Below, piece after piece: positions 11,925-21,744 of a DNA stretch of 64,000 bases. The DNA is from Panopea generosa (taxonomy: Eukaryota > Mollusca > Bivalvia > Adapedonta > Hiatellidae). Location: contig CM055894.1 in assembly GCA_029582155.1 (NCBI GenBank), forward strand, positions 29,195,707 through 29,259,706. Reading direction: 5' to 3'. The notes beneath the pieces are model-generated. The model had not been told where the DNA came from, made no database searches, and saw only the letters and a program-made list of their open reading frames with translations. The translations under genes and the position numbers were made by a program. The first letter of the stretch is position 1; every line of letters starts with the position of its first letter.

Positions 11925-14228
11925 TTAGCTCTACTGGCCAAAGGCCAGAAGTGCTTATGTGATGACGCCAAAGGCCAGAAGTGCTTATACGATGGCGCGT
12001 TGTCCGTCGTCCGTCGTCTTTTAGCAGCACTTTCTCTAAAACCACTAGGCCAATTAAACTGAAACTTTACATGGATGTTTCTATTGCATAGGAGACTATA
12101 CAGAAGATTTTTTTTTTATCTGAAATTCAAGATGGCCGCCATTACAAAAAATAGTCCAAAACTTAAAAAATCTTCTTCTCATGAACAGCCAAACAGATTT
12201 TCAAAATGTTTATGTAGTAACGATGACCAACTATAGTTTTGTTAGATTTGTTCAAATGGTGTCCCTAGGGTTAAAAATGACCCCGCCCCGAGAGTTCAAT
12301 TAGGGGATACATGTCGTAATTTTTTTATTTTTTTTAAAATGGAAATGATTTTGCCTATATCTTCACAGAAGCATTGTCTGGTGAAGGAGGATTAGATTTG
12401 TAAAAATGACATGGTTCCACTATCTTAAGGGGTCAGGAGGGGCCCCAAAAGGGTAAGAGTTGGAAATTACTAAAATTGTTTTCTTAAGAACCCATATGTC
12501 CGATTATTTCTTATTTGGCATAAATTACCCCTATGTGTAGGAGTTTGATTGCAGATAAGAATTTAGGAGCTAAAATTTATAGGGGCCCTGTGAGGGGAAT
12601 AAGAATTTGACATGGGATCTATGGGAAAACAGAAAATTCTCTTCTTTTTTTTTCCATCTATTCTGAAACCACAAGGCCAATTTACCTGAAACTTCACATG
12701 GATGTTTCCATTGCATAGGAGACTATACAGAAATTTTTATTTTTTTTAGATTTAAAATTCAAGATGGCCACTGTTACTAAAAATAGTCCAAAACTTAAAA
12801 AATCTTTTCATGAATGGTCCAACACATTTTCAAATTACTTAATATGTAGTAATGATGACCTACTATAGTTTTGTTAGATTTGTTCAAATGGTGTCCCTAG
12901 TGGTAAAAATGACCCTGCCCCGAGAGTTCAATTAGGGGACACATGTCATAATAATTTTTCTTTTTTTTTAAATGGAAATGATTTCGGCTATATCTTCACA
13001 GAAGCATTGTTCGGTGAAGGAGGTTCAGTTTTATAAAAATGACTGGGTTCCACTGTCTAAAGGGGTCAGGAGGGGCCCCAAAAGGGTAAAAATTGGGAAT
13101 TACAAAAATCGTTTTCTTAAGAACCGGTATGTCAGATTTGTTCATATTTGGCATAAATTATCCCTATGTGTAAGGGTTTGATTGTAGATAAGAATTTAGG
13201 GCCTAAAATTAATAGGGGCTCAGTAAGGGGACTTAGAATTGTACATAGGCATACTATAAGAAAACAGAAAAAAAAATTTTTTTTCATCTACTTGAAACCA
13301 TAAGGCCAGTTAATCTGAAACTTCACATGGATGTTTCTTTTGCATAGGAGACTATACAGAAGATATTTTTTTTTCGATCTGAAATTCAAGAAGGTCGCCG
13401 TTACTAAAAATAGCCCTAAACCAAAAAAAATCTTTTCATGAACGACCCAACAGATTTTCAAAATGTTTATGTAGTAATGATAACCAATTATAGATTTGTT
13501 AGATTTGTTAAAATGGTGTCCCTAGGGTTAAAAATGACCCGCCCCATGGGTTCAATTAGGGAACACAGGTCATTATAATAAATATTTTTTCTTTTTTAAA
13601 ATGGAAATTATTTTACCTATATCTTCACAGAAGCATTGTTCGGTGAAGGAGGTTCAGTTATGTAAAAATGACATGGTTCAACTGTCTTAAGGGGTCAGGA
13701 GGGGCCCCAAAAGGGTAAAAAATGGGAATTACAGAAATCGTTTTCTTAAGAACCAGTATGTTAGATTTGTTCATATTTGGCATTAATTAACCCTATGTGT
13801 AGGGGTTTGATTGCAGATAAGAATTTAGGGGCTAAATTTACATAGGAATATTATAGGTAAAACTGATTTTTTTCATTTTGCATCCATGTGTACAAAAAAC
13901 ATTATTTTTAAAAATTGAATCATTTCTGCTCATAACAAATCACTAAGAGTGGGTGATTGAAGTTCTGACAAATTAAAGGGCTGGGTTGTATAAGGGCTCT
14001 GTACAGGGGACTATATTTTTTTTAAAGATGAATGGTATGGGAATTTAAAGTATTTCCTTTTCATACTCAAGCAACTAAGTTTTTGTTCAGTATGGGTGTG
14101 GTGGGGGTATTTATCCAGAAGTTGTTAAGATGACCCCCCAAAGAGGGTAAATATTGTAAAATTTCAAAAAGTGCTATGGTCACTATGAGTCAGTAGAGCG
14201 TCCTCAGGCCTTCTTGGGCCTCTTGTTA
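11925..14228. mobile_element. 2.3-kb dispersed repeat with a terminal hairpin, possibly Helitron-like on the minus strand
   Basis: The left end is TTAGCTCTA followed by the perfect hairpin CTGGCC-AAA-GGCCAG (11934-11948). The right end reads GTAGAGCGTCCTCAGGCC, TTCTTGGGCCTCTTGTTA, ending at 14228. I associate this end pair with a repeat family common in bivalves (inference from memory). Read on the minus strand, the hairpin lies about 6-10 bases before CTAA, the arrangement of a Helitron 3' end, but the opposite end lacks the usual TC. A 30-bp tandem duplication of the hairpin segment lies at about 11938-11997. No transposase or helicase coding sequence is present. The class is therefore open. 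Confidence 0.6.
12038..13855. repeat. Three tandem ~628-bp units inside the 2.3-kb element
   Basis: Units begin at about 12038, 12665 and 13294 with AAACCA(C/T)(T/A)AGGCCA. Each runs through ACATGGATGTTTC, GGAGACTATACAGAA, a GATGGCC block, TTTGTTAGATTTGTT and GGGGTCAGGAGGGGCCCC. The third unit fades into the tail near 13855. They are diverged copies with small indels in A/T runs and have no coding capacity. Confidence 0.85.
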
Positions 14229-15767
14229 TATATTGTGAGAGTTTCTCAATCTCAACCCAATTAATGTTTTGGGATAATTACACAATTCACAAGAATATTC
14301 ATACTTTTCCGGAATGATACCAAAGGCAGATTATTGTTAGTAATACATATTTGGGAATTCTTATTGTTGAACAATCAGACATCAATCTACATGTCAGACT
14401 ATGACGAACGTGCCCAGCTACAATGCAAACTAAGTACACAAGATTATAGAATCAACTTCTTCTTCTTCCAGTTAAAGGTCAGGAGTCTTCTTAGACTGTA
14501 AGGTTGACCTGGTAGCTCGATAGAAATGATTTCAAATAAAGCTTATATACAATGGTCTAACACGTATTATATCTGCACTGTAGGGTCAATTTACTTTCAT
14601 GAACTGATAGTTTTATATGAGGAGAATTGAGTTAAGGGTTCACTTGTAGTGTAAGCAAATCATATAACTTAAGATACAAGGGAGATAATGATTATCGTAA
14701 ATTTAAAGCCAATCAAAGAAGAGTTGTCTGCACACATGCATTTATTATCGTAATATACTCACAATTAAAAATTGCAATAGGGATTATTCCTGTTGCTGCC
14801 ATATTATGAGTGTCAGGATGACACATTTCGGGTCTGTCACGAAAACACATTTTACTGTAAAGTGTCACAAGTCTTCTCTACCCAATACTTTGACAGTGTA
14901 CGGATGAAGTTGTTAGAAAATATTAGTAATGATGTGATTAACCTCTACTGTCTCTTGGAAACTTTTGACAAATAAGCCCCTTGTCTTTCACTGTGACCAC
15001 CATTACTTTAGTGTTAAGGCTGACACTGCTGAAGAGTTTCTTATTAAACTAAATGTTCAAATGTTTCTAATTCAATGTATCTATTTTTGTGTTATTTTCC
15101 AGATACATATGTAAACAATTATGTAATATAACAGTCACTAATTTTTATCACTGGAAAAACGTATTATGCTTTGATTAAATTATGTTCATGGTTTTGACAA
15201 ACTCAGAGATCGAAGTTGCAAATCTCATCATTACCAATATCATATATGTTGGTTCCTCACAAAAGTAGTGATACACATGTTATTCATAGTTTACTCGACA
15301 ATTGGGGTCCAAAATTAAAACTTTAAAGTTCATGCTATGTGTTACACTTGTTTTTGTGTACGCCTTCATTTTTTCCCTGCAGTCTACTAATTCAAGCCTC
15401 CTTTGTCGGGACAACCCAAAGTTATCAGAGATGTATAGCCAAACTCGGCACTACATGGGTAAAATAGGACATGTCGAAACGTCTGCTTATAAGAAATAAC
15501 GGTTAACCTCTTAACTAATGCGAAAATATTGAACATTGACTTTATCGGAGTGTGTGTACTTTTCCTGCTATTTGTTATATGTAGATGGCACAGGACACTA
15601 TGAGCATTGTTCCTATCATGATGGTGTATTTGGTAATATCGGGTTTAGTGTTAGTGAGTCACCGGCTATAACAAGGACATAGTCTTGTCATAGAACTGCC
15701 ACCTCCACGGATATTTTATGACCCAATAGCGCTTTTTATGTTTCACCCTTAACGCCGATTTTCAATC
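14229..15767. other. Intergenic sequence with two unassigned short ORFs
   Basis: A 60-codon ATG frame at 14793-14975 has four cysteines, and a 65-codon frame at 15302-15499 (TTG start) has a hydrophobic segment. Neither resembles a family I know, and neither has convincing splice context. A perfect 7-bp TTCAATC at 15761-15767 is the left target duplication of the SINE that follows. Confidence 0.35.
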
Positions 15768-16079
15768 GACCGCAGCTGTAGCCAAGTGGTAGAGCATCTG
15801 CCTCGCATGCGAAAGATCTTGGGTTCAATCCCTGGTCGGGTCATACCAAAGTCTTGAACAATGGTACTAGAGACTTTCACGCTTGGCGCTCAGCATTTAG
15901 AGGTTAGTTAGGTAAGCCCTTTGTCAGTATAATGTGACGGAGTGAGGTATCATACCATGTGATTCGACGTGATACTCCAGTGAGCCAGCACCAGGAATAC
16001 TGTCCCAAGTAGAAATCGTCGCAATATGACTAAAAAATTGTTGAAAGCGGCACTAAACACCATATAACAACAACAGATA
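15768..16079 (+). mobile_element. tRNA-derived SINE (family A) with target duplication
   Basis: The head is tRNA-like: A box TAGCCAAGTGGTAGAGC and B box GGGTTCAATCCC, both readable as polymerase III promoter boxes. The body follows, and the 3' end reads AAAGCGGCACTAAACACC followed by an (AAC)n tail. TTCAATC flanks both ends (15761-15767 and 16080-16086), so the insertion boundaries are clear. It is not a functional tRNA gene because the head continues into a SINE body. Relatives lie at 26149-26395 and 50203-50480. Confidence 0.85.
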
Positions 16080-16671
16080 TTCAATCATATATTGCAACTT
16101 GCATGGTACGAATATTCCAATAGGGTAATTTATAATAAAAATTACTCTCCATTGTTTGGTAAACATATTTAAGATGATGGCGGCTCCAGCAAGTCATGAT
16201 TAAATCTCAATATTATTGTGAATACGTGTATATGCACGCAAGTACAGTTGTGTGTTATGCACGATCATGAATTTGTAAGACTGATGATAAAGCGGAAAAT
16301 AACAGATACGCGTGAAAGAAACTAATATTTAAAACGCCTATGTATGTTTTGTTCTAAACTTTATACACCGAGTCATGTATGCAAATGATAGCATTGACTT
16401 AACGCGAAACAATGAGAAATATTTTAATTAAACATGCAGCATGTTTGCAAAATTACACATGTACATGCTCAATTTGGTCACAAAACTAACGGAAATTATC
16501 CGAAAATCCAACATTATCAAGTCCAGAAATTGTTATAAAATAAAATGGATTTGGTTGTGCTAAAATAATTGAATAGCGCATTATGATGTGTGTATCTTCT
16601 GCACAATACCGGGCAGGTATAAAACCTGGCGGTAGTGTTAAATTTAGTTTTTACAGAAAGAGAAGCAGGCG
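16080..16671. other. Short intergenic stretch
   Basis: Begins with the right SINE duplication. AT-rich sequence without a recognised feature leads into the LINE relic. Confidence 0.4.
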
Positions 16672-16957
16672 ATGAATACCGGTACTAACTTCTTTATTTA
16701 TCAACCGATTTTAAAAACAAGTTTTGAAATGAGATTTTTTTTTATTTTATCGCTGAAAGGAAATTGTAATAGTGTAAGGGAAATAACTCGTACTATATAT
16801 ACATACAAATGGAAAGAAGAGTATAAAGACAACTTCTTACACGATATTACTCGGGATATACATTTAATTAATGATTTAATCAACAATACAGAAATGACCC
16901 CCGAGGGCTTACAGAATATAATTAAAACAATTTTGTGACGTGCAGAGCTGACCCATA
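16672..16957 (+). pseudogene. LINE ORF2 relic, part 1 (region between endonuclease and reverse transcriptase)
   Basis: The frame from 16672 includes YKWKEEYKDNFLHDI and INDLINN, typical of the linker before the reverse transcriptase of non-LTR elements. After a stop at 16936-16938 a shifted frame reads ADPYFK up to the insertion point. The coding sense resumes at 19087 after the Mutator-like element: ignoring that insertion and one duplication copy, the local reading is PYFKKSFKLRDH in one frame. No endonuclease domain is present upstream, so the copy is 5'-truncated. Confidence 0.7.
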
Positions 16958-17621
16958 CTTTAAAAGGGTGACGGTCACTTCGTCAACATGCCATCTCGTC
17001 AACATGGAGATTGTGCACAAAGGTGGTAGTCAGGTCGTCAACCTGGCAATTGTGTATAGATCACACTTGATGGGGTGATAATTGACGATAATTGTCGTCA
17101 TTACTTATTTAAATAACGGTTGATGTTTACGATTAGATAAATTAGGCTTATAATATAATTGTTTGGATGCCAATCATTTGGGATTTTTTTTAAACTATAT
17201 ATAAATATATAAAACTATTTCTTTTCAGGTTTCCTGTGGACGAAAATGTAATTTAATGTGGATGTAGTTGTTAGACCCATAATTCTAGGTATATTAAAAA
17301 AGGACGGTCATAAAACGACATGATTGTGTATACGATAATAAAATGTTTATTCAACATAGCACATATATGGATAGCACATACAGGAAATGACAATAATACA
17401 TGATACACAACAAAACATACATATAATTATACAGGAACTCTGAGAACTGACAATAAGATATAATACACAAAAAAACATACACACAATATTACAAGAAACG
17501 ACAAGAGACCCTGAGCAGACGCATTTGGGCATAAAATCTCAGAGAACGTCACATATATGTAAATACATCAGTCTGTAACACTCGGCTTCTTCACCAGTCT
17601 GCATCAGTCATCGTGTTGTCC

Positions 17622-17869
17622 TCACTCCTCCTCGTCGTATATGGGGTCCGTGGGCGCGGTCGGGGCAAGTCCGGCGATAATGCTGCACGTCCGCAACATC
17701 TGTACTGTGGTCAGCTCCCCGTCCTCGTACTTGTCCCATGCGTTGAACAGCGCTCCGTAGATCTTCTGGTAGCTGGCCCTGTGCAGTCTGGTGAGCAGGT
17801 GAGCGGAGACCAGGCGGATCTGTAGATCTACGGTCTCAGCCTCGCCGCTGTTGATCCTCCGGTGCCACC
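17622..17869 (-). pseudogene. MULE gene exon 3: transposase C-terminal region
   Basis: Starts after TTTTCAG and ends at TGA (17622-17624). Joined to exon 2 it gives NNDVEGWHRRINSGEAETVD, LQIRLVSAHLLTRLH, then FNAWDKYEDGELTTVQMLR and an acidic end. The VEGWHRR block is a hallmark of the C-terminal part of animal MULE/FLYWCH-type transposases. The exon itself is intact and GC-rich, suggesting a fairly recent insertion, but the gene as a whole lacks the DDE core. Confidence 0.75.
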
Positions 17870-18092
17870 CTGAAAATGAATAGAAGAAAGCAATTATGAT
17901 ATGTAAAATAAAAATATAAATATATAAATCCCTTAATTGTCTGTAAGATTATTTATGTGGCTGCCTAATACACACATGACCAGTGTTTACCGATTTTACA
18001 GCATAAGAAAACAAATAAAAATTCTAACTCGGAAATTTCATAAAGCTAGATTTCGCATATACTGAAAGTACCAATACATATAAAATACACAC

Positions 18093-18186
18093 CCTCGACG
18101 TCATTGTTGGTGCGCACTGTCTCCCGGAACACGCTCCAGCTCCAGCGTCCCTTGCATTGCAGCCCGATACTGCTCCGGTGTGACTC
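18093..18186 (-). pseudogene. MULE gene exon 2: chimeric exon across an internal deletion
   Basis: Bounded by TTTTTTCAG acceptor and GTGTGT donor. In the frame coming from exon 1 it reads VTPEQYRAAMQGTLELE and then hits a stop. In the frame leading into exon 3 it reads WSWSVFRETVRTNNDVEG. The first half thus belongs to the N-terminal zinc-finger region and the second to the C-terminal transposase region, in different frames. The simplest reading is that the MULE catalytic domain was deleted, leaving an out-of-frame fusion near 18125-18150. Confidence 0.65.
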
Positions 18187-18429
18187 CTGAAAAAACAATA
18201 TAATAATATAAATTATAAGCTCAAATTTTGGTCTGCTTCAAAAAAAAATATAATTCAAACAATATTCTTCTTCTCAGCATTACTACAATATGGATCCAAA
18301 TTGTTTGGAAATGGCATCACCTATTAGCTATTACCTTTTAAATTTCAGATTCATTTATATTTTGGACTGACTGAGTGTCAAACAGCTTTGATCCGGATGA
18401 GACTAAATATATTTATCTGCAGTTCATAC

Positions 18430-18532
18430 CTGTTTTGCATTTCCGATGTTGCCACATCTCGCATCCGTCACACTGCAAGGCATGCATCCTCTTCGTGATA
18501 ATTCTCGAGCATCTGATACAGTCCGCATCCAT
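18430..18532 (-). pseudogene. MULE gene exon 1: PHD-like zinc finger start
   Basis: Reads from ATG at 18532 (context ACCATCATGG) to a GTATGA donor. The product has CIRC, then LQCDGCEMWQHRKC, i.e. Cx2C ... Cx2Cx4Hx2C, the first half of a PHD-like finger often found at the N-terminus of bivalve transposon proteins of this type. It ends in phase 1 and joins exon 2 as KCKT-G-VTPEQYR. This is part of a three-exon gene inside the element; role inferred as DNA or chromatin binding. Confidence 0.65.
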
Positions 18533-19086
18533 GATGGTTTTTGATTTTCGTCCTCATTTTTGCCGTTTATATACAAAACCTTGGTTGACATGTGTACCTC
18601 TTTCGCCAAACTGATGAAGTTTGAATTTCTTTAATTACAATTAACCTTTAATTGTAATTATAAAGATAATCCACCGAAGTCACGTGCAAACAGGCACGTG
18701 TTTGTTAAAGGCATGCCTTTGACGGCGGTTCATTAGATGAACAAGAATTCATGTTCACTTTAATTACTAAATTACCCAATTAACAATTAACAATTATTCA
18801 ATTAATTGATTAAGGTAATTATTGTGATTTCACGTGGAAGAGGTCAGGGTCTACACTGTTTGCATAGTATGTTTTAAAAAGGTATCCGAACTATAGAGGC
18901 GCCTCAAAGGCGACAGTCGTCAAGATGTGATAAACTGTTTCACGCATAGCCCATCCCGCCATTGTTTTGACGACTCTATGCCCAAACATCAGTTTGACGA
19001 GGTTTGACGAGGTGACTTATTTTTTGCTATATATTATCATTTTGACGAGATGGCATGTTGACGAGGAGACCCGAACCCCTTTAAAA

Positions 19087-20480
19087 AATCATTCAAATTA
19101 AGAGATCACTATGCGTTCACTGATTGTAATATGAAAGAGCGGTAACAATGGTTTGATGACGAATGTAAACGGAAATTATAATAAGTCATTAGAAATATAT
19201 CTGTGTGACTGTACCGCTGAAAATAAGAATATTTTAATGCAAAAGAAAAAATACTATAGATATTTTATCCGAAAATAAAAACAGAAATTTAACAGAGATC
19301 GCTATTTACAAATGAACGACCTTAGGCGGCGAAACCCACGCGAATTCTTTAAAATGTTCAAACATAAAACAAAAAATGCGGCCAGTGTGCCTTTAATGGA
19401 TTTTTATAATCATTTTAAAAATGTGGCGTCTGAATTGATTGCATCAGAGGACGTTAAATAGAAGAATTATCGAATGATTTGATCAAAATGAGGAAGAGGC
19501 TATTTTCTAGGAGCTCGATGATCCGATTTCACAATCAGAAATAAAATCCGCAGTGAAATGTATGAAAAGATCAAAAAGTGTTACAGAAGACTGTCTGATG
19601 AACGAATACTTCATAGAAACTCTAAACATTATAGCGCCTACACTAGAGAGACTATTTAATAGAATATTAAACTGTAAAACTTTTCCGAAGCACTGGCCAC
19701 GGGGCATTATAATACCAGTACACAAAAAAGGATCAACAGATGATCCAAATAACTACAGGGGAATAGCCTTGATCACTTGTTTTGCCGAACTTTTTACGAC
19801 AGGCGTAAACAATAGGTTAAACAAATGGTCGACAGATAATGATAAACTTTCAGACGCTCAATTTGGCTTCAAGGCCAATCATAGTAAAACGAATGCCATA
19901 TTCATTTTAAATACACTGATACAAAAATATATCAATAATAATAAAATTATACCGTGCGTTTATAGATTTGCAATAGGCATTCGACTCAATATATAGAAAT
20001 GGGCTGTGGTACAAAATTATAAAGTGTGGCATAAATGGTAAATTACTATCGGTTGTTCGATCTATGTACACAGATGTTAAATCGTGTTTAAAACCATTCA
20101 ACACCTTATCAAATTTCTTTAGCTGCGATATTGGATTGTTTCAACAAGAGGAGATTACTTATCGATTATTATTTTCTCTGTTCCTTGACGACTTTGAAAT
20201 TACCCTCCAGGGTGACCTCGATGTGGGTAAAAACTTGTAAATAAGAAGCACTGGGTAGCGATTACTTCAATGCGATTATCTTCACACGGACTGCAAATTG
20301 AAAAAGGTCGACATAGAACTGTTCCAATTCCAAGACAAGATACAAAATGTACAGTTTGCAATAGCCAAGATATTGAGGATGAGTCCACTTTATCATAATA
20401 TGTGATCATTATTCAAACATAAGGAGACAATTTGTACCAAAATATTATTATTATAATCCAAGTGTTTTTCATTCAGTTAC
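19087..20480 (+). pseudogene. LINE ORF2 relic, part 2 (reverse transcriptase and C-terminus)
   Basis: Continues the LINE after the nested MULE. Readable blocks are SFKLRDHYAF, WFDDECKR, NPREFFKMFK, the RT finger region WPRGIIIPVHKKGS, DPNNYRGIALI, LSDAQFGFKANHSKT and, after a break, RNGLWYKIIKCGINGKLLS and MYTDVKSCLK. The YADD box region is missing: about 20150-20230 jumps to a short FLDDF segment. The C-terminal block RLSSHGLQIEKGRHR with CTVCN follows at about 20270-20390. Many stops and frameshifts make it dead. Clade not assigned. Confidence 0.8.
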
Positions 20481-20778
20481 TGAACTGTAATAAAGTTAGA
20501 ATCTTAAATAACTGAGCAAAATATATAACAAAAGCTTCTCAAGAAAGGACACTAAAATTAAATACTATGACTTAACAATTTAATTGTCATATTCACTCTC
20601 GTTTATATAACCTGCATTTGAATTTTCATGTTTTGTTGTTCTATGCATGTACATGTATTGATATGTTTTTTGGTGTATTTTTCTTATTTCATAGCAACAG
20701 TTTAACAATACCAGATGTAAAGAAACACATTATACTATAATATATGCAAAATTCAACATTTTCACATTTGTAAAATTA
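20481..20778. other. Possible LINE 3' tail and flank
   Basis: AT-rich sequence after the LINE C-terminus. The last three bases (TTA, 20776-20778) are the left duplication of the next small element. Confidence 0.35.
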
Positions 20779-20942
20779 AGGGCAAACTTTCCAAGTCTTT
20801 TAGTGAATTTGTTAACTCCCATTCTTTATATATATATATATTGTTATTGATATCAAACAAGTTATACAATGACTATATATACCATATTGTTTCATTTTGT
20901 ACTAACATGTTTTTTATTTATTTTACAAGGAAAGTTTGCTCT
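20779..20942. mobile_element. 164-bp MITE candidate with TTA duplication
   Basis: Ends are AGGGCAAACTTTCC and its inverse GGAAAGTTTGCTCT, with one mismatch. Direct TTA flanks both sides (20776-20778 and 20943-20945). The interior is AT-rich with a (TA)n run and no coding potential. The 3-bp duplication fits Harbinger-type MITEs. Confidence 0.6.
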
Positions 20943-20945
20943 TTA

Positions 20946-21457
20946 GTCTGTATGTGAAAAAGAAAAAGATCCTCACAAACAAAAACCCTAAAAAACAACA
21001 ACAACAGAGAGCAGGCTTATGTTTCATCAACACACTCGGGTATTCGTAGAAGTATCTATAATAAACTTAAGTTTAAAGAAATATATGTAAACGTGGTGGC
21101 CTGCACTGGATTAAAAAGACTGCGTTACTTTTACTTTACTTTTAATAGTTGAATCACCATTCTACAATCGGTTAAAACGGTAAACCAAAGAAAATGCTAG
21201 TGAAAAAGAAACCCGCTCTCAGTTCGTTGTATACAAAATAAGATAACTTCATTGAAGTATTCAACATAGACATATATGTTGTATGTTACATATATGTACA
21301 ATATATATTATCTCGAAGAATGACTATGTTACATTATATATTTCTAATTTCAATAATTATGTAACATTTACTTATTTATAGACATTAAAATCATCTGAGA
21401 CTGATAAAACTGCTTGTTTTTTTTCATATTCTTTAATTACTAAATAGAAGCATTTTT

Positions 21458-21459
<2 letters not shown>
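20946..21459. other. AT-rich spacer
   Basis: No gene or repeat recognised; lies between the MITE candidate and the 3' side of the minus-strand LINE. Confidence 0.4.
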
Positions 21460-21519
<60 letters not shown>

Positions 21520-21553
21520 TAATAATAATAATAATAAAAATAATAATAATAAT
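21460..21553. repeat. (AAT)n microsatellite, about 94 bp
   Basis: Nearly pure AAT repeats with two interruptions (AAC and AAA). It lies about 190 bp beyond the 3' end of the minus-strand LINE coding region, where it reads (TTA)n, so it may have grown from the LINE tail. Confidence 0.9.
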
Positions 21554-21744
21554 TGTATGAAAAAAAGATTAGAAGGATCAATTCTGCTGTACTTGATTGT
21601 ATAAACATTTAAAGCAATTTAACCACAAAACACCGGAAGGAAATCAATAATGTATCAGGTTTATAGACCTCCCAAACAGCATCAAATCCTACCAAATTAA
21701 AGTTTACTTTTGCTATATATCTTTCTGTGTTATAAAGATTTCGA

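Larger units (their letters stand above)
16966..19078 (-). mobile_element. 2113-bp Mutator-like (MULE) DNA transposon nested in a LINE
   Basis: The ends are ~41-bp imperfect inverted repeats that share TCGTCAACATGCCATCTCG and start GGGT. The element is flanked by the 8-bp duplication CTTTAAAA (16958-16965 and 19079-19086). Such a duplication is usual for Mutator-like and hAT elements; the internal gene (below) decides for MULE. Several TCGTCAA or TTGACGA motifs crowd both ends (left near 16980, 16996 and 17036; right near 18966, 18995, 19006, 19041 and 19058), like transposase-binding subterminal repeats. Base composition inside the exons (GC-rich) contrasts with the AT-rich surroundings. The element is probably non-autonomous because its transposase gene lacks the catalytic core. 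Confidence 0.85.

Noticed and set aside
14793-15499. Two short ORFs, one with a hydrophobic segment, as possible receptor or enzyme exons
   Set aside because: No family match, one lacks ATG, and splice sites are not convincing.
15768-15845. A true tRNA gene
   Set aside because: The polymerase III boxes are there, but the sequence runs into a SINE body with tail and target duplication; the same applies to 31.8, 47.1 and 50.2 kb.
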